The notes under the pieces: generated by a model | Seen by the model: only the letters and a program-made list of their open reading frames with translations | Database searches by the model: none | Told to the model about the DNA's origin: nothing | Source: Phyllobacterium pellucidum | GTDB taxonomy: Bacteria > Pseudomonadota > Alphaproteobacteria > Rhizobiales > Rhizobiaceae | Reading direction: 5' to 3' | DNA: 64,000 nucleotides | NCBI RefSeq assembly: GCF_013327855.1 | Contig: NZ_JABUMX010000006.1 | Coordinates: forward strand, 62,001-126,000 | In this document: positions 1 to 9,040 of the stretch, piece after piece | How positions within the stretch are numbered: position 1 is the first letter of the stretch | Layout of the letters: the number at the start of each line of letters is the position of its first letter | Translations under genes and position numbers: made by a program

Positions 1-586
1 CGACCGCCATGGCAATAAGCTTGACAAAGTCTTCCGTGAGATCGGACCGCGCCGACGAGACATCGATCACGGCCATCAAGCGACCGCGATGGTCGAAGAT
101 GGGCGCGACAGTGCAGGAAAGAGCGGTATTGCGACTGCGAAAATGCTGGTCGCGGTGGATGGTCAGCGATCGTTGCTCGGCGATGGCGGTTCCAATCCCG
201 TTCGTGCCTTCGCTTTCTTCGCTCCACACGGCTCCCGTCCAAAGGCCGATCTTGTAGAACGTCGTATCGTCACCAGCATAGCCACGACGATCGACAGGCA
301 CGCCCTCCTTGTCGGCGAGGAGAACGCAACAACCGGCACCGCCGACGGCTGTATAGAGCCGGTCGAGTGTTCCGGACGCCGTGTCGATGAGCGAACCGAG
401 CCGTTCGCGCGCCTCCGATAGTTCGCGGTCGGTCAAAACGTTCGGCGGGGTGTGTTCCTCCGGGTTGAGACCATAGAGGCGCATGGACCGTCCCCACGAT
501 GCGACAAGTGCTGACTGCGCCGCAGCATCGCCGGCAAGCGCCGTTTGGATGTGTTCCGCGTGCAAGCCCTCATGCAGTCTTCCCAT
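1..586 (-). CDS. AcoR/DhaR-like sigma-54-dependent activator, N-terminal part (cut by window edge)
   Basis: About 195 N-terminal residues are present; the gene runs off the left edge, so no stop is seen. The protein begins MGRLHEGLHAEH after a GGAGGAGA ribosome site. An alpha-helical start (about 1-70) leads into a GAF-type sensor domain (about 70-195) with the signature EGTNGIGT, typical of AcoR/DhaR-family activators of alcohol, acetoin or glycerol catabolism. In that family the GAF domain binds a ligand and controls a central AAA+ domain that activates sigma-54 promoters, with a C-terminal Fis-type DNA-binding helix. Those two domains would lie outside the window, so the sigma-54 assignment rests on the N-terminal domain only. 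The effector and target genes cannot be told from here. Confidence 0.75.
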   Translation of the reverse strand, partial: MGRLHEGLHAEHIQTALAGDAAAQSALVASWGRSMRLYGLNPEEHTPPNVLTDRELSEARERLGSLIDTASGTLDRLYTAVGGAGCCVLLADKEGVPVDRRGYAGDDTTFYKIGLWTGAVWSEESEGTNGIGTAIAEQRSLTIHRDQHFRSRNTALSCTVAPIFDHRGRLMAVIDVSSARSDLTEDFVKLIAMAV

Positions 587-667
587 GCTCTCCTCCCACA
601 GAGTGCTGGCGATCCGCCGATCCATAGCAGCATAGGTCGCGGCGGTCCGCCGTCAAGTCGGCAACAG

Positions 668-1120
668 CTAAAGTGCGAGGCTGGCGTCGCCTCGGTCGAT
701 GTCGCGCCGCAGGATGATCGACGTCGTTACATCGTCGACCTGATCCATCGTCGCGACCCTGTCGCGAATTATGTTGAGGTGATTGATCGATGGCACTTCA
801 ATTTCGACGATCAGGTCAAGTTGGCCGCTGACTGACGAGACACGCCGAACTTCGGGATAGGCGGCAAGGCGGTCGAGGACGCCGAGCGAGGGCGTGCGAA
901 CCAGGCTGATGAGTAGAAAGGCGCAAATCAGCCCTTCGTTCAGCTGGCCGATATCGGCGCGATAGCCGCGAATGACACCTGACTTTTCGAGAAAGAGTAT
1001 CCTTTCGCTCGTCGCGCTGCGCGAAAGACCGATCTCGCCGGCGAGAGTCTTGATGGGAATTTTGGCATCGCGCGAAAGAATGCTGAGGATCGCGCGGTCC
1101 TTGTCATCAAGCTCTTTCAT
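668..1120 (-). CDS. Lrp/AsnC family transcriptional regulator
   Basis: 150-residue protein of normal Lrp/AsnC length. An N-terminal winged helix-turn-helix (about 1-60, starting MKELDDKDRAILSIL) is followed by a RAM/AsnC ligand-binding alpha-beta domain (about 65-145). The frame stays open 49 codons further upstream, but the family alignment starts at this ATG. Family members bind an amino acid and regulate its transport or breakdown. The gene is divergent from the kinase-peptidase-aminotransferase fusion at 1243, with 122 bp between the starts, so it is the natural candidate regulator of that gene and perhaps of the amino-acid binding protein behind it. The effector is not known. Confidence 0.88.
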   Translation of the reverse strand: MKELDDKDRAILSILSRDAKIPIKTLAGEIGLSRSATSERILFLEKSGVIRGYRADIGQLNEGLICAFLLISLVRTPSLGVLDRLAAYPEVRRVSSVSGQLDLIVEIEVPSINHLNIIRDRVATMDQVDDVTTSIILRRDIDRGDASLAL

Positions 1121-1242
1121 TGCACTTTCATCCTCGCCGACCAAATGCCGGTCAGGGCCGTCAAAACGACGATGAAACCGGCGGATTAACGGATGCCCGA
1201 TTTTTTGACCCATGCCAAGCTTGAAGACAATGGAGCCTGCGC
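1121..1242. promoter_or_regulatory. Divergent promoter region, Lrp gene / aminotransferase fusion
   Basis: 122 bp between two divergent starts. Both promoters and any Lrp-type operator should lie here. I see no convincing palindrome or paired -35/-10 boxes. The GGAG at about 1232 is the likely ribosome site of the rightward gene. Confidence 0.5.
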
Positions 1243-4200
1243 ATGATTGATCTGTCTCATCCGGCACCGTCGTTCTCGGACGCGGAAGCTCTCATAATCG
1301 CTCGTGAGCACTTCGGTATCGAAGGCCGGATCAGCCCGCTTGCCAGCGAGCGGGACCAGAATTTCAGGATCGATGCGAACGAGGGCCATTCCTTCATCCT
1401 GAAAATGGTCAACGCCTGCGAGCCGCGTGACCAGAGCGATTTTCAAACGGCATTGCTTGAGCACCTTGAGAAGCACGCCTGCGAACTTGCCATGCCCCGG
1501 CTGCGCCGCACCTTGACCGGCCTTGCGCTCGCAAGCGTCGAAGGGCCGAGCGGCGAGCATCACGCCGTTCGCATGGTGTCCTGGCAGATCGGCGAACCAC
1601 TCGCGACAATGGAGCGAACGCCCGCAACGCTTGGCAATCTCGGCAAAGTTCTCGGCGAGTTGGACCGGGCATTGCAGGGCTTCATCCACGCCGGTGCCCT
1701 GCGAACTTTCGATTGGGATATTCGGGCGGCGGGGTTGTCGCGGCAGCGAGTGCAATATGTCAACGACGCAGGCGATCGCGCCTTGCTGGAACGCTGGCTC
1801 GATCGCTTCGACCGTGATGTAGCCCCGCGCCTGCCTGCCTTGCGCGCTGCCGTCATTCACAATGATGCCAATGACTGGAATGTGCTGGTCGATGCCTCCG
1901 ACCCCACTCGCATCGCCGGCCTCATCGATTTCGGTGATGCACTGCACAGCGTGGTGATTGCGGAGGTCGCAGTTGCCTGCGCCTACTCCATTCTGGAGGT
2001 TGAGGACCCGATCGGAGCTGCTGGGTCGATTGTTGCAGGTTTCAACGCGCAGTACTCGCTTCTGGAGGAGGAAGTCGACCTGCTCTTCGACCTGATTGTA
2101 ATGCGGCTCGTCATCAGCGTAACCATGTCGGCACAGCGCAGCGACAAGACTGCCGAAAATCCGTATCTGCAAGTGAGCGAGGCACCTGCCTGGAACTTGC
2201 TAAGGCGGCTCGACCGGATGAACCCGGGGCTTGCCACCGCAATCCTGCGACAGGCCTGCGGCTACGACGCATTCCCCGGCGCAAAAGCAATCGTCCGTTG
2301 GATAGAGGACAACAACAAGTCCTTCCAGCCGATTCTTGCGACGCATCCGGCGCGGTTCGGGAAGGGCATCGTGCCATATGGCGATCCACAGAACCCCATG
2401 ACCTTGCTTTCGGCAGGAAAGGAGCCCGAGAAGGCGACCGAGTGGTGGGATGCTTATGCTGCCGACCATAAAATTGCGCTCGGCATCGGTCCCTGGGGGG
2501 AGGAGCGCTCGGTCTACACCGGCACGATGTTCGAGTCGCGCTTCATTGCAGGAACACGGCGCACGCGGCACCTCGGGCTCGATCTCTTCATGCCTGCCGG
2601 GACGAAGCTCTACACCCCGATCGACGCCATCGTCAGCGAAGTGATGATCGAGGAGGACCCTCTCGGTTATGGCTGTCTGGTCAAGCTGGAACATCGGCCG
2701 GAGGGCTGTCCGCCTTTCGCGACGCTTTGGGGGCACCTCGCGCATGAGGCAGTTGGTCGCTTGCGTCCTGGTGAAAAACTCCCCGCCGGCGACCTGATCG
2801 GGGAGATGGGTGGTCCTTCGGAAAATGGCGGTTGGGTGCCCCATCTGCATCTCCAACTATCGGTCGATGCGCAGCTGGCCGCGATGGAGATACTGGGTGT
2901 CGGCGAGCCGGCATTTCTCCCGGTCTGGGCCGAGCTTTTCCCCAATGCCGCAGCCTTTGCGGGATTGCCGCCGGAGACGTTCGAGCAGTCAGGGCGGAGC
3001 CGGAGCGAGATCGTTGCCGAGCGCAAGTCCATCCTTCTGCCCAACCTTTCCATTTCCTATGCCGAGCCGATCAAATTTGTCCGCGGGGAGGGCGCCTGGC
3101 TGATCGATGATCGCGGCAGGGCGTATCTCGACTGCTTCAACAATGTCTGCCATCTCGGCCATGCCCATCCCGATGTCGTAGAGGCATTGCGCAAGCAGGC
3201 CGGAATTCTGAATACGAACACGCGCTATCTCCACGACAACATCGTCGATTACGCCGAGCGACTGACAGCGACCCTTCCCAGTGACTTGTGCGTGGCAACC
3301 CTTGCCTGCAGCGGCAGCGAGGCGAACAGCCTGATGTTGCGGATGATGCGCGCCCATACGGGCCGCGAGGAGGCGATCGTGCTCGATTGGGCGTACCACG
3401 GCACGACCCAGGAGCTTATCGATCTCAGCCCCTACAAATATAAGCGGAAAGGCGGCAAGGGCCGGAAGTCGCACGTCTATGAAGCGACTATACCTGACAC
3501 CTACCGCGCGCCTGCCGATTGGCCAGCGGATAAGATCGCGCAGCGGTATGCCGAGAGCGTTGCCGAGCAGATCGCGGTGATGCGCAGGGCCGGCAAGGGA
3601 CCGGGCGTCTTCCTGGCCGAGTCCATCCCCAGCGTGGCGGGACAGGTCTTTCTGCCCGAAGGCTACCTTAGGGAAGTCTATGCCATGGTGCGCGCCGCCG
3701 GCGGAATTTGCGCGGCGGATGAGGTGCAGGTCGGGTTCGGGCGCGTTGGGAGCCATTGGTGGGCCTTCGAGACGCAAGGCGTCGTGCCCGACATCGTCAC
3801 CATGGGCAAGCCGATCGGAAACGGCCATCCGATGGCAGCCGTGGTGACGACCCGCGAGGTGGCCGCCTCGTTCAATAACGGGATGGAATATTTCAATACA
3901 TTCGGTGGCAACCCTGTTTCCTGCGCGGTCGGGCTTGCCGTGCTTGATGTAATCGGGCGTGACGATCTGCGCGGCAACGCGCTCTCGATCGGCAACTATC
4001 TGCTGGAGCGTTTCAGGGCGATGCAGGCGCGTTATGAAGTGATCGGCGACGTTCGCGGCCAGGGTCTGTTCCTCGGCATCGAACTTGTTACCGATCGCAA
4101 GACCAAGCAACCGGCCACGGAGATTGCCCGCACGATCAATAACGGGGCAAGGGAGCGGGGCGTGTTGATGGGAACCGAGGGACCGCACGACAACGTGCTG

Positions 4201-4296
4201 AAACTGCGTCCCCCGATGATTTTCAGCCGCGCCAATGCGGATCTGCTGATCGAGGTCATGGAGGAGACCTTCGCAGCGGTCATGGCCGAGGTATAA
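1243..4296 (+). CDS. Kinase / M23 peptidase / class III aminotransferase fusion (hydroxylysine or phosphoethanolamine type)
   Basis: 1017-residue three-part protein. Residues about 25-290 form an aminoglycoside-phosphotransferase/choline-kinase-like domain with the catalytic loop [13 protein letters not shown] and the metal motif LIDFGDA. Residues about 400-540 form an M23-type metallopeptidase fold that keeps HxxxD (RHLGLD) and HxH (HLHLQ). Residues about 585-1017 form a PLP-dependent class III aminotransferase with the lysine in [11 protein letters not shown]. In animals the kinase (AGPHD1) and the PLP enzyme (AGXT2L) act in sequence on 5-hydroxylysine or on phosphoethanolamine: phosphorylation, then phospho-elimination to aldehyde, ammonia and phosphate. 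Bacterial fusions of the two are known. The divergent Lrp regulator and the following amino-acid binding protein fit amine or amino-acid catabolism. The exact substrate and the role of the peptidase-like module are unknown. Confidence 0.85.
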   Translation: MIDLSHPAPSFSDAEALIIAREHFGIEGRISPLASERDQNFRIDANEGHSFILKMVNACEPRDQSDFQTALLEHLEKHACELAMPRLRRTLTGLALASVEGPSGEHHAVRMVSWQIGEPLATMERTPATLGNLGKVLGELDRALQGFIHAGALRTFDWDIRAAGLSRQRVQYVNDAGDRALLERWLDRFDRDVAPRLPALRAAVIHNDANDWNVLVDASDPTRIAGLIDFGDALHSVVIAEVAVACAYSILEVEDPIGAAGSIVAGFNAQYSLLEEEVDLLFDLIVMRLVISVTMSAQRSDKTAENPYLQVSEAPAWNLLRRLDRMNPGLATAILRQACGYDAFPGAKAIVRWIEDNNKSFQPILATHPARFGKGIVPYGDPQNPMTLLSAGKEPEKATEWWDAYAADHKIALGIGPWGEERSVYTGTMFESRFIAGTRRTRHLGLDLFMPAGTKLYTPIDAIVSEVMIEEDPLGYGCLVKLEHRPEGCPPFATLWGHLAHEAVGRLRPGEKLPAGDLIGEMGGPSENGGWVPHLHLQLSVDAQLAAMEILGVGEPAFLPVWAELFPNAAAFAGLPPETFEQSGRSRSEIVAERKSILLPNLSISYAEPIKFVRGEGAWLIDDRGRAYLDCFNNVCHLGHAHPDVVEALRKQAGILNTNTRYLHDNIVDYAERLTATLPSDLCVATLACSGSEANSLMLRMMRAHTGREEAIVLDWAYHGTTQELIDLSPYKYKRKGGKGRKSHVYEATIPDTYRAPADWPADKIAQRYAESVAEQIAVMRRAGKGPGVFLAESIPSVAGQVFLPEGYLREVYAMVRAAGGICAADEVQVGFGRVGSHWWAFETQGVVPDIVTMGKPIGNGHPMAAVVTTREVAASFNNGMEYFNTFGGNPVSCAVGLAVLDVIGRDDLRGNALSIGNYLLERFRAMQARYEVIGDVRGQGLFLGIELVTDRKTKQPATEIARTINNGARERGVLMGTEGPHDNVLKLRPPMIFSRANADLLIEVMEETFAAVMAEV

Positions 4297-4423
4297 AAGG
4301 CGCAAGCCCGGCACAGTCTGCAGCAGGCGACGCCGGTAAACTCAAACATCGAAACCAATGGGTCTTCGGACATGTGTCCGGCGGCACGGACAGGCTTTGC
4401 CTGCCAAAACGAGGGAGAACACA

Positions 4424-5440
4424 ATGAAACTGACATCCGTTATTGCACTGCTGCTGGCGTCGGCAGCGTTCGCGGCATCGCCCGCGTCGGCCGATACACT
4501 CGCAACGATCAAGGAGCGTGGCAAGCTCAATTGCGGCGTAAGCGAAGGCGTGCTCGGCTTTTCCAATGCCGACGACAAAGGCGTCTGGACGGGCTTCGAC
4601 GTTGATTTCTGCAAGGCCGTGGCGGCAGCCGTCCTCGGCGATCCTACTAAGGTGACCTATGTTCCGCTTTCGACGAAGGCGCGATTTGCGGCTCTTCAAT
4701 CAGGCGAAGTCGATCTCCTGTCGCGCCAGACGACGTGGACGCAGTCGCGCGATACCGGCATGGGCATGCGCTTCGTCGGGACGATCTATTATGACGGCCA
4801 GGGCTTCATGGTGAAGAAATCCGTTGGCGTAAAGAGCGCAAAGGAACTCTCCGGCGCGACGCTATGCACCGAAACCGGCACAACCACCGAAATGAACGCC
4901 GCGGATTTCTTCAAGGCGAACAACATCAAGTACGACATCATCTCGTTCGAAAAAGCCGATCAGACGATTGCTGCATTCAATACGGATCGCTGCGACGTCT
5001 ATACGACAGACGCCTCCGCGCTCTATGCGCAGCGTCTTGTCCTGACCGATCCGGATTCATCGCTGGTATTGCCGGAGATCATCTCCAAGGAGCCGTTGGG
5101 ACCGGCCGTCCGCCAGGGCGACGACCGTTGGTTCGGCATAGTCCGGTGGACCTTGTTTGCCCTGATCAACGCGGAGGAACTCGGCGTCACCAAGGATAAC
5201 ATCGCGGCGCAGTTGGAATCCGACAATCCCGAAGTTCGCCGCTTCCTCGGTGCGGAAGGCAATACCGGCGAATCCATGGGTCTCGACCAGAAGTGGGTTT
5301 ATAACATCGTCGCTGCGACCGGTAATTACGGCGAGATGTTTGAGCGCAGTCTCGGTAAGGGCAGCCCGCTCAAGATTGATCGCGGCATCAATGCCCTGTG
5401 GAATGCCGGCGGCCTGATGTACGCCCCGCCGATCCGCTAA
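4424..5440 (+). CDS. General L-amino-acid ABC transporter substrate-binding protein (AapJ-like)
   Basis: 338 residues. The ATG at 4424 follows GAGGGAGA and starts a signal peptide (MKLTSVIALLLASAAFAAS, ending near ASA-D). The rest is a family 3 periplasmic binding protein that closely follows AapJ along its length, including GFDVDFCKAVA, YYDGQGFMVKK, ISKEPLGPAVRQGDDRWF and the C-terminal SPLKIDRGINALWNAGG. AapJ feeds amino acids to the AapQMP inner-membrane transporter. No permease or ATPase gene follows, so this is an orphan binding protein that probably uses a transporter encoded elsewhere. It lies 127 bp behind the aminotransferase fusion and could deliver that enzyme's substrate. The function is well supported; the ligand is inference. 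Confidence 0.9.
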   Translation: MKLTSVIALLLASAAFAASPASADTLATIKERGKLNCGVSEGVLGFSNADDKGVWTGFDVDFCKAVAAAVLGDPTKVTYVPLSTKARFAALQSGEVDLLSRQTTWTQSRDTGMGMRFVGTIYYDGQGFMVKKSVGVKSAKELSGATLCTETGTTTEMNAADFFKANNIKYDIISFEKADQTIAAFNTDRCDVYTTDASALYAQRLVLTDPDSSLVLPEIISKEPLGPAVRQGDDRWFGIVRWTLFALINAEELGVTKDNIAAQLESDNPEVRRFLGAEGNTGESMGLDQKWVYNIVAATGNYGEMFERSLGKGSPLKIDRGINALWNAGGLMYAPPIR

Positions 5441-5445
5441 CAACG

Positions 5446-5475
5446 GAAATCCCTTCGTTCATTGGAGGGGGTTTC
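5446..5475 (+). terminator. Hairpin terminator candidate after the AapJ-like gene
   Basis: Five bases after the stop, an 11-bp stem (5446-5456 with 5465-5475, two G-U pairs) encloses an 8-base loop. The 3' arm ends in GTTTC and no long T-run follows, so termination is probable rather than certain. Confidence 0.5.
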
Positions 5476-5501
5476 ATGCATCCTGTTTCTGAAGAATATG
5501 G

Positions 5502-5534
5502 AACCAGACCAATGCGTTGATCATTGGTCTGGTT
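5502..5534. promoter_or_regulatory. Perfect 12-bp inverted repeat, operator candidate upstream of the ThuA-like gene
   Basis: AACCAGACCAAT (5502-5513) and its exact reverse complement ATTGGTCTGGTT (5523-5534) are separated by 9 bases. There is no T-run, and the site sits 73 bp before the ATG of the ThuA-like gene, so a repressor operator fits better than a terminator. The GGTCTGG core resembles GntR-family sites in general form. The binding protein is not identified. Confidence 0.55.
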
Positions 5535-5607
5535 GAAGGCATCGCCTTCTGAGCGTCATACTGGGCGCGTACCCTCCCAATCGTATCCGAGAAACAGGAA
5601 TAGAGAC

Positions 5608-6390
5608 ATGGCTATCCGAACACTCGTCTGGGGCGAAAACGTTCATGAACAGACGAATAAGACCGTTGCCGGGATTTACCCCGAAGGCATGCACACACAG
5701 ATAGCAAAACTTCTTGCCGCGGACGAAGAGATTTCCGTCAAGACAACGACCTTGCAAGAGCCTGAGCATGGTCTGACCGAAAGGGCGCTCGGTGAAACCG
5801 ACGTGCTGGTTTGGTGGGGGCACCAAGCCCATGGCGATGTCGGCGATGAGATCGTTGAACGGGTGGCAAAACGCGTATGGGAGGGCATGGGGCTGATCGT
5901 TCTCCACTCCGGCCATTTCTCGAAAATTTTCAAGCGGCTGATGGGTTCGCCTTGTGCCCTCAATTGGCGCGAGGCCGGCGAGCGTGAGCGGCTCTGGGTT
6001 GTCAATCCGGGTCATCCCATTGCGCGAGGGCTTCCTGCCTATTTCGAGATCGAGAACGAGGAAATGTACGGCGAACCGTTTTCCGTGCCCGAACCGCTCG
6101 AGACGGTGTTCGTATCGTGGTTCCAGGGCGGCGAGGTCTTTCGTTCGGGTCTGACCTATCGCAGGGGCGCGGGCAATGTGTTCTATTTCCGGCCGGGTCA
6201 TGAGACTTATCCGACCTATCACCACGAGACGGTTGGCCTCGTTCTGCGTAACGCCGTGAACTGGGCCTATAATCCTGAGCGGTATCCCACTATAACAACC
6301 GCGCCGAATGTGCCGGTCGAGAATGCGCTCGAGCCGATCGAGGCGCGGGGCGGCAGCGTTCACGCCGAAGGCCAGGAAGGCTTTCGCTGA
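5608..6390 (+). CDS. ThuA-like trehalose-utilisation family protein
   Basis: 260 residues, full length for the ThuA family (glutamine-amidotransferase-like fold). The start [17 protein letters not shown] is characteristic, and further family blocks are [25 protein letters not shown] and [14 protein letters not shown]. In Sinorhizobium ThuA and ThuB act together on 3-keto-trehalose or related keto-disaccharides. The oxidoreductase gene begins 34 bp downstream, giving the usual ThuA/dehydrogenase pair. No ThuEFGK-type sugar transporter is present here, so the substrate may be another keto-glycoside. The upstream inverted repeat at 5502 may control both genes. Confidence 0.85.
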   Translation: MAIRTLVWGENVHEQTNKTVAGIYPEGMHTQIAKLLAADEEISVKTTTLQEPEHGLTERALGETDVLVWWGHQAHGDVGDEIVERVAKRVWEGMGLIVLHSGHFSKIFKRLMGSPCALNWREAGERERLWVVNPGHPIARGLPAYFEIENEEMYGEPFSVPEPLETVFVSWFQGGEVFRSGLTYRRGAGNVFYFRPGHETYPTYHHETVGLVLRNAVNWAYNPERYPTITTAPNVPVENALEPIEARGGSVHAEGQEGFR

Positions 6391-6424
6391 TATCGCTGGA
6401 TTGGCATCAGGAGCAGGTGGGTCG

Positions 6425-7474
6425 ATGCGTCTTTTGATCTTGGGTACCGGCCAGATGGCTAACGCACATGCGCGCAGTTTCGCCGAGATCGATACGGTGA
6501 CGCTTGCAGGTGCCGTGGATGTCGACCCCGCCCGCGCCGAGGCGTTTTGCGCGAAATACGGTATCGAAAAGGCGTTCACCTCGCTGGCAGACGCACTTGC
6601 CTGGGGAAACTTCGATGCCGTTGCAAATGTTACGCCCGACAGCGCGCATTATTCGACGACGCTGCAATGCCTCGCCGCCGGCAAGCACGTCTTCTGCGAA
6701 AAGCCGCTGGCCACGAATTCGGTAGATGCGATGGAGATGGCCGAGAAGGCCGAATCCGCCAATCTCGTGGGCATGGTCAACCTGACCTATCGCAACGTTG
6801 CCCAGCTGCAGGCGGCGCGCAAGCTGGTCACCAGCGGTCGGATCGGGACGGTCAAGCATGTCGAGGCGTCATATCTGCAAAGCTGGCTGGTCTCAAGGCA
6901 ATGGGGCGACTGGCGCACGGAAAGCCAATGGCTATGGCGCCTCTCCAAGAACCATGGCTCCAACGGCACCCTGGGGGACGTCGGTGTCCACATTCTCGAT
7001 TTCGTGGTTTATGCAACGGACACCGAAATCGACGAAGTGTTTTGCCGGCTAAAAGCATTCGACAAAGCCGAGGGCAATCGTATCGGCGAATATGAACTCG
7101 ATGCCAATGACAGCTTCACCATGAGCGTGAGCTTCAAGAACGGCGCCCTCGGCGTGGTGCATTCCAGCCGCTGGGCGACAGGTCATGTGAATGAACTGCG
7201 GCTGCGCGTTTATGGCGACAAGGGATCGCTCGAAGTGCTTCATCGCCACGACGGTTCCAGGCTTCTTGTTTGCCTTGACGCCGATATCGAGACTGCAACG
7301 TGGAGGGAGATCAATGTCGATCCGGTACAGACGAACTATCAGCGCTTCGTCGAGGCCGTAGCCATTGGCCTGACCCTCGAGCCGTCCTTTCGCCACGCCG
7401 CGAGGCTGCAAATGGCGATTGACCTTGCAAACGTCACCGAGAGTGACCGCCGCGAGCACCGCCTCTCGACCTGA
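6425..7474 (+). CDS. Gfo/Idh/MocA family NAD(P)-dependent oxidoreductase (ThuB-like partner)
   Basis: 349 residues. The N-terminal Rossmann domain begins MRLLILGTGQMANAHARSF and carries the glycine-rich nucleotide loop. The family motif CEKPLA lies near residue 97, with the conserved lysine used in hydride transfer. The C-terminal alpha-beta domain includes the GTLGDVGVHILDF block, whose aspartate-histidine region lines the substrate pocket. The ATG at 6425 was chosen because the Rossmann fold starts directly there. It is paired with the ThuA-like gene, so it probably oxidises or reduces a sugar or keto-sugar in the cytoplasm. The ThuB role is an inference from context. Confidence 0.85.
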   Translation: MRLLILGTGQMANAHARSFAEIDTVTLAGAVDVDPARAEAFCAKYGIEKAFTSLADALAWGNFDAVANVTPDSAHYSTTLQCLAAGKHVFCEKPLATNSVDAMEMAEKAESANLVGMVNLTYRNVAQLQAARKLVTSGRIGTVKHVEASYLQSWLVSRQWGDWRTESQWLWRLSKNHGSNGTLGDVGVHILDFVVYATDTEIDEVFCRLKAFDKAEGNRIGEYELDANDSFTMSVSFKNGALGVVHSSRWATGHVNELRLRVYGDKGSLEVLHRHDGSRLLVCLDADIETATWREINVDPVQTNYQRFVEAVAIGLTLEPSFRHAARLQMAIDLANVTESDRREHRLST

Positions 7475-7478
7475 ATCG

Positions 7479-9029
7479 CTATCCGGCGAACTTGTCCGTC
7501 GATGTTTCGTAGAGGACGTTGCCGAATTCGGCATCGACGCCGACGAGACTGACGTCATAGCCCCACAGGCGACGAACATGGCGCAAGGTCGCATCCCTGG
7601 TGCTTTCGCTGAGCACGATGCCGTCGCGAGCCGTATGCTGCAGCCGAAGGTGGCGATTGCCGAGCAGATCGACATCGACGACCTGGATGTTGGGCTGGTT
7701 CATGCCGATGTCATAGCTGCGGGCGAGGGAGCTGCGAATTTTCTCATAGCCCCGTTCGTTATGGATAGACGCGACCTGGTAGTGCTTTTCCTTCGATTCA
7801 TCATCGAGAGCGAACAGCCGCATCTTGCGGATGAGCGCAGGGCTCAAATATTGCAGCAGGAATGATTCATCCCGGTGATTGGCCCAAGCGTCGAGCAAGG
7901 TGCCGCGCCAGTCGCCATTGCCGGCAAACTCAGGGAACCAGTCGCGGTCCTCGGCCGTCGGTTTGGTACAGATGCGCTCGATATCCTGCATCATGGCGAA
8001 ACCGATCGCATAAGGGTTGAGTCCCGAAAAACGCGGATCGTCAAACCCTGGCTGGAACACTACATTGGAATGGCTGTGAAGCATCTCCAGAAGGTGACCT
8101 TCGCTTATTTTTCCCCGGTCGAACAGCATGTTCATGATCGTGTAGTGGACAAACGTTGCGCAGCCCTCATTCATCACTTTGGTCTGCCGCTGCGGATAGA
8201 AATACTGGGCGACGACACGGACGATGCGCAGGATCTCGCGCTCCCATGGTTCGAGGATCAGGCTGTTCTTCTCGAGAAAATAGAGAAGGTTCTCTTCCGG
8301 CAGGTTGAGGGCTTTCTTGCGCTCCTGCGCCTCCATTTCGGCCTCGGTCGTGTCCTCGCTTTGCCGTGGCTGCGGCAAGGTTCTCCAAAGATCGCTGAAA
8401 ATCTTTTCCTCATACTCCAAGCGCTCGCGAACGCGCGCCTGTTCCTTGGCCGAGGAAATGCGGGGCGGACGGCGGTAGCGGAAAACCGCCTGATCCATCA
8501 GGGTATGCGCTGCATCGAGGATGGATTCGACGGCCGCAAAACCATATCGTTCCTCGCAACGCGAAACATAGCCCTTGGCGAACTCCATATAGTCGAGGAT
8601 GGCGCTGGCATCGGTCCATTGCCTGAAGAGGTAGTTGTTCTTGAAGAAATGGTTGTGGCCGAAGGAGGCATGGGCGATGACCAATGCCTGCAACGCCATC
8701 GTGTTTTCTTCCATCAGATAGGCGATGCATGGATTGGAATTGATGACGATCTCATAGGCGAGGCCGCGCCTGCCCTTGCGGTAGAGATATTCCTCGTAGA
8801 CGAAATGCTTGCCGAAAGACCAATGCTGGTAGATGAGCGGCATGCCATTGGACGAATAGGCATCCAACATCTGTTCGGAGGAAATGATTTCGAGCTGATT
8901 GGGATAGCAGTCGAGCCCGAGATCATCGAGGGCGACCTCCTTGATCGCGTCATAGGTCCGGGACAATGTATCGAAGGTCCAGTCGGACCCGGTGAACAGA
9001 AGGTCGGAAGCGCCCGCACTCTTACTCAT
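7479..9029 (-). CDS. SpoVR family protein (YcgB-like)
   Basis: 516 residues, normal for SpoVR/YcgB. Typical conserved stretches include MPLIYQHWSFGKHF near the N-terminus, the NPCIAYLMEEN block and AHASFGHNHFFKNNYLF. SpoVR was named in Bacillus for a spore-cortex role, but in non-spore-forming proteobacteria it is part of the stress-associated YeaG-YeaH-YcgB set and its biochemical activity is unknown. It is the last gene of a three-gene minus-strand operon, starting 11 bp behind the DUF444 gene, with the order kinase, DUF444 and SpoVR conserved across proteobacteria. Family assignment is firm; the function is open. Confidence 0.93.
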   Translation of the reverse strand: MSKSAGASDLLFTGSDWTFDTLSRTYDAIKEVALDDLGLDCYPNQLEIISSEQMLDAYSSNGMPLIYQHWSFGKHFVYEEYLYRKGRRGLAYEIVINSNPCIAYLMEENTMALQALVIAHASFGHNHFFKNNYLFRQWTDASAILDYMEFAKGYVSRCEERYGFAAVESILDAAHTLMDQAVFRYRRPPRISSAKEQARVRERLEYEEKIFSDLWRTLPQPRQSEDTTEAEMEAQERKKALNLPEENLLYFLEKNSLILEPWEREILRIVRVVAQYFYPQRQTKVMNEGCATFVHYTIMNMLFDRGKISEGHLLEMLHSHSNVVFQPGFDDPRFSGLNPYAIGFAMMQDIERICTKPTAEDRDWFPEFAGNGDWRGTLLDAWANHRDESFLLQYLSPALIRKMRLFALDDESKEKHYQVASIHNERGYEKIRSSLARSYDIGMNQPNIQVVDVDLLGNRHLRLQHTARDGIVLSESTRDATLRHVRRLWGYDVSLVGVDAEFGNVLYETSTDKFAG

Positions 9030-9040
9030 CTAGACCCCGC

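Noticed and set aside
1186-4314. Long open frames on the minus strand (up to 441 codons) under the kinase-aminotransferase fusion
   Set aside because: They overlap a confidently identified gene, show no recognisable domain and are explained by GC-rich codon bias.
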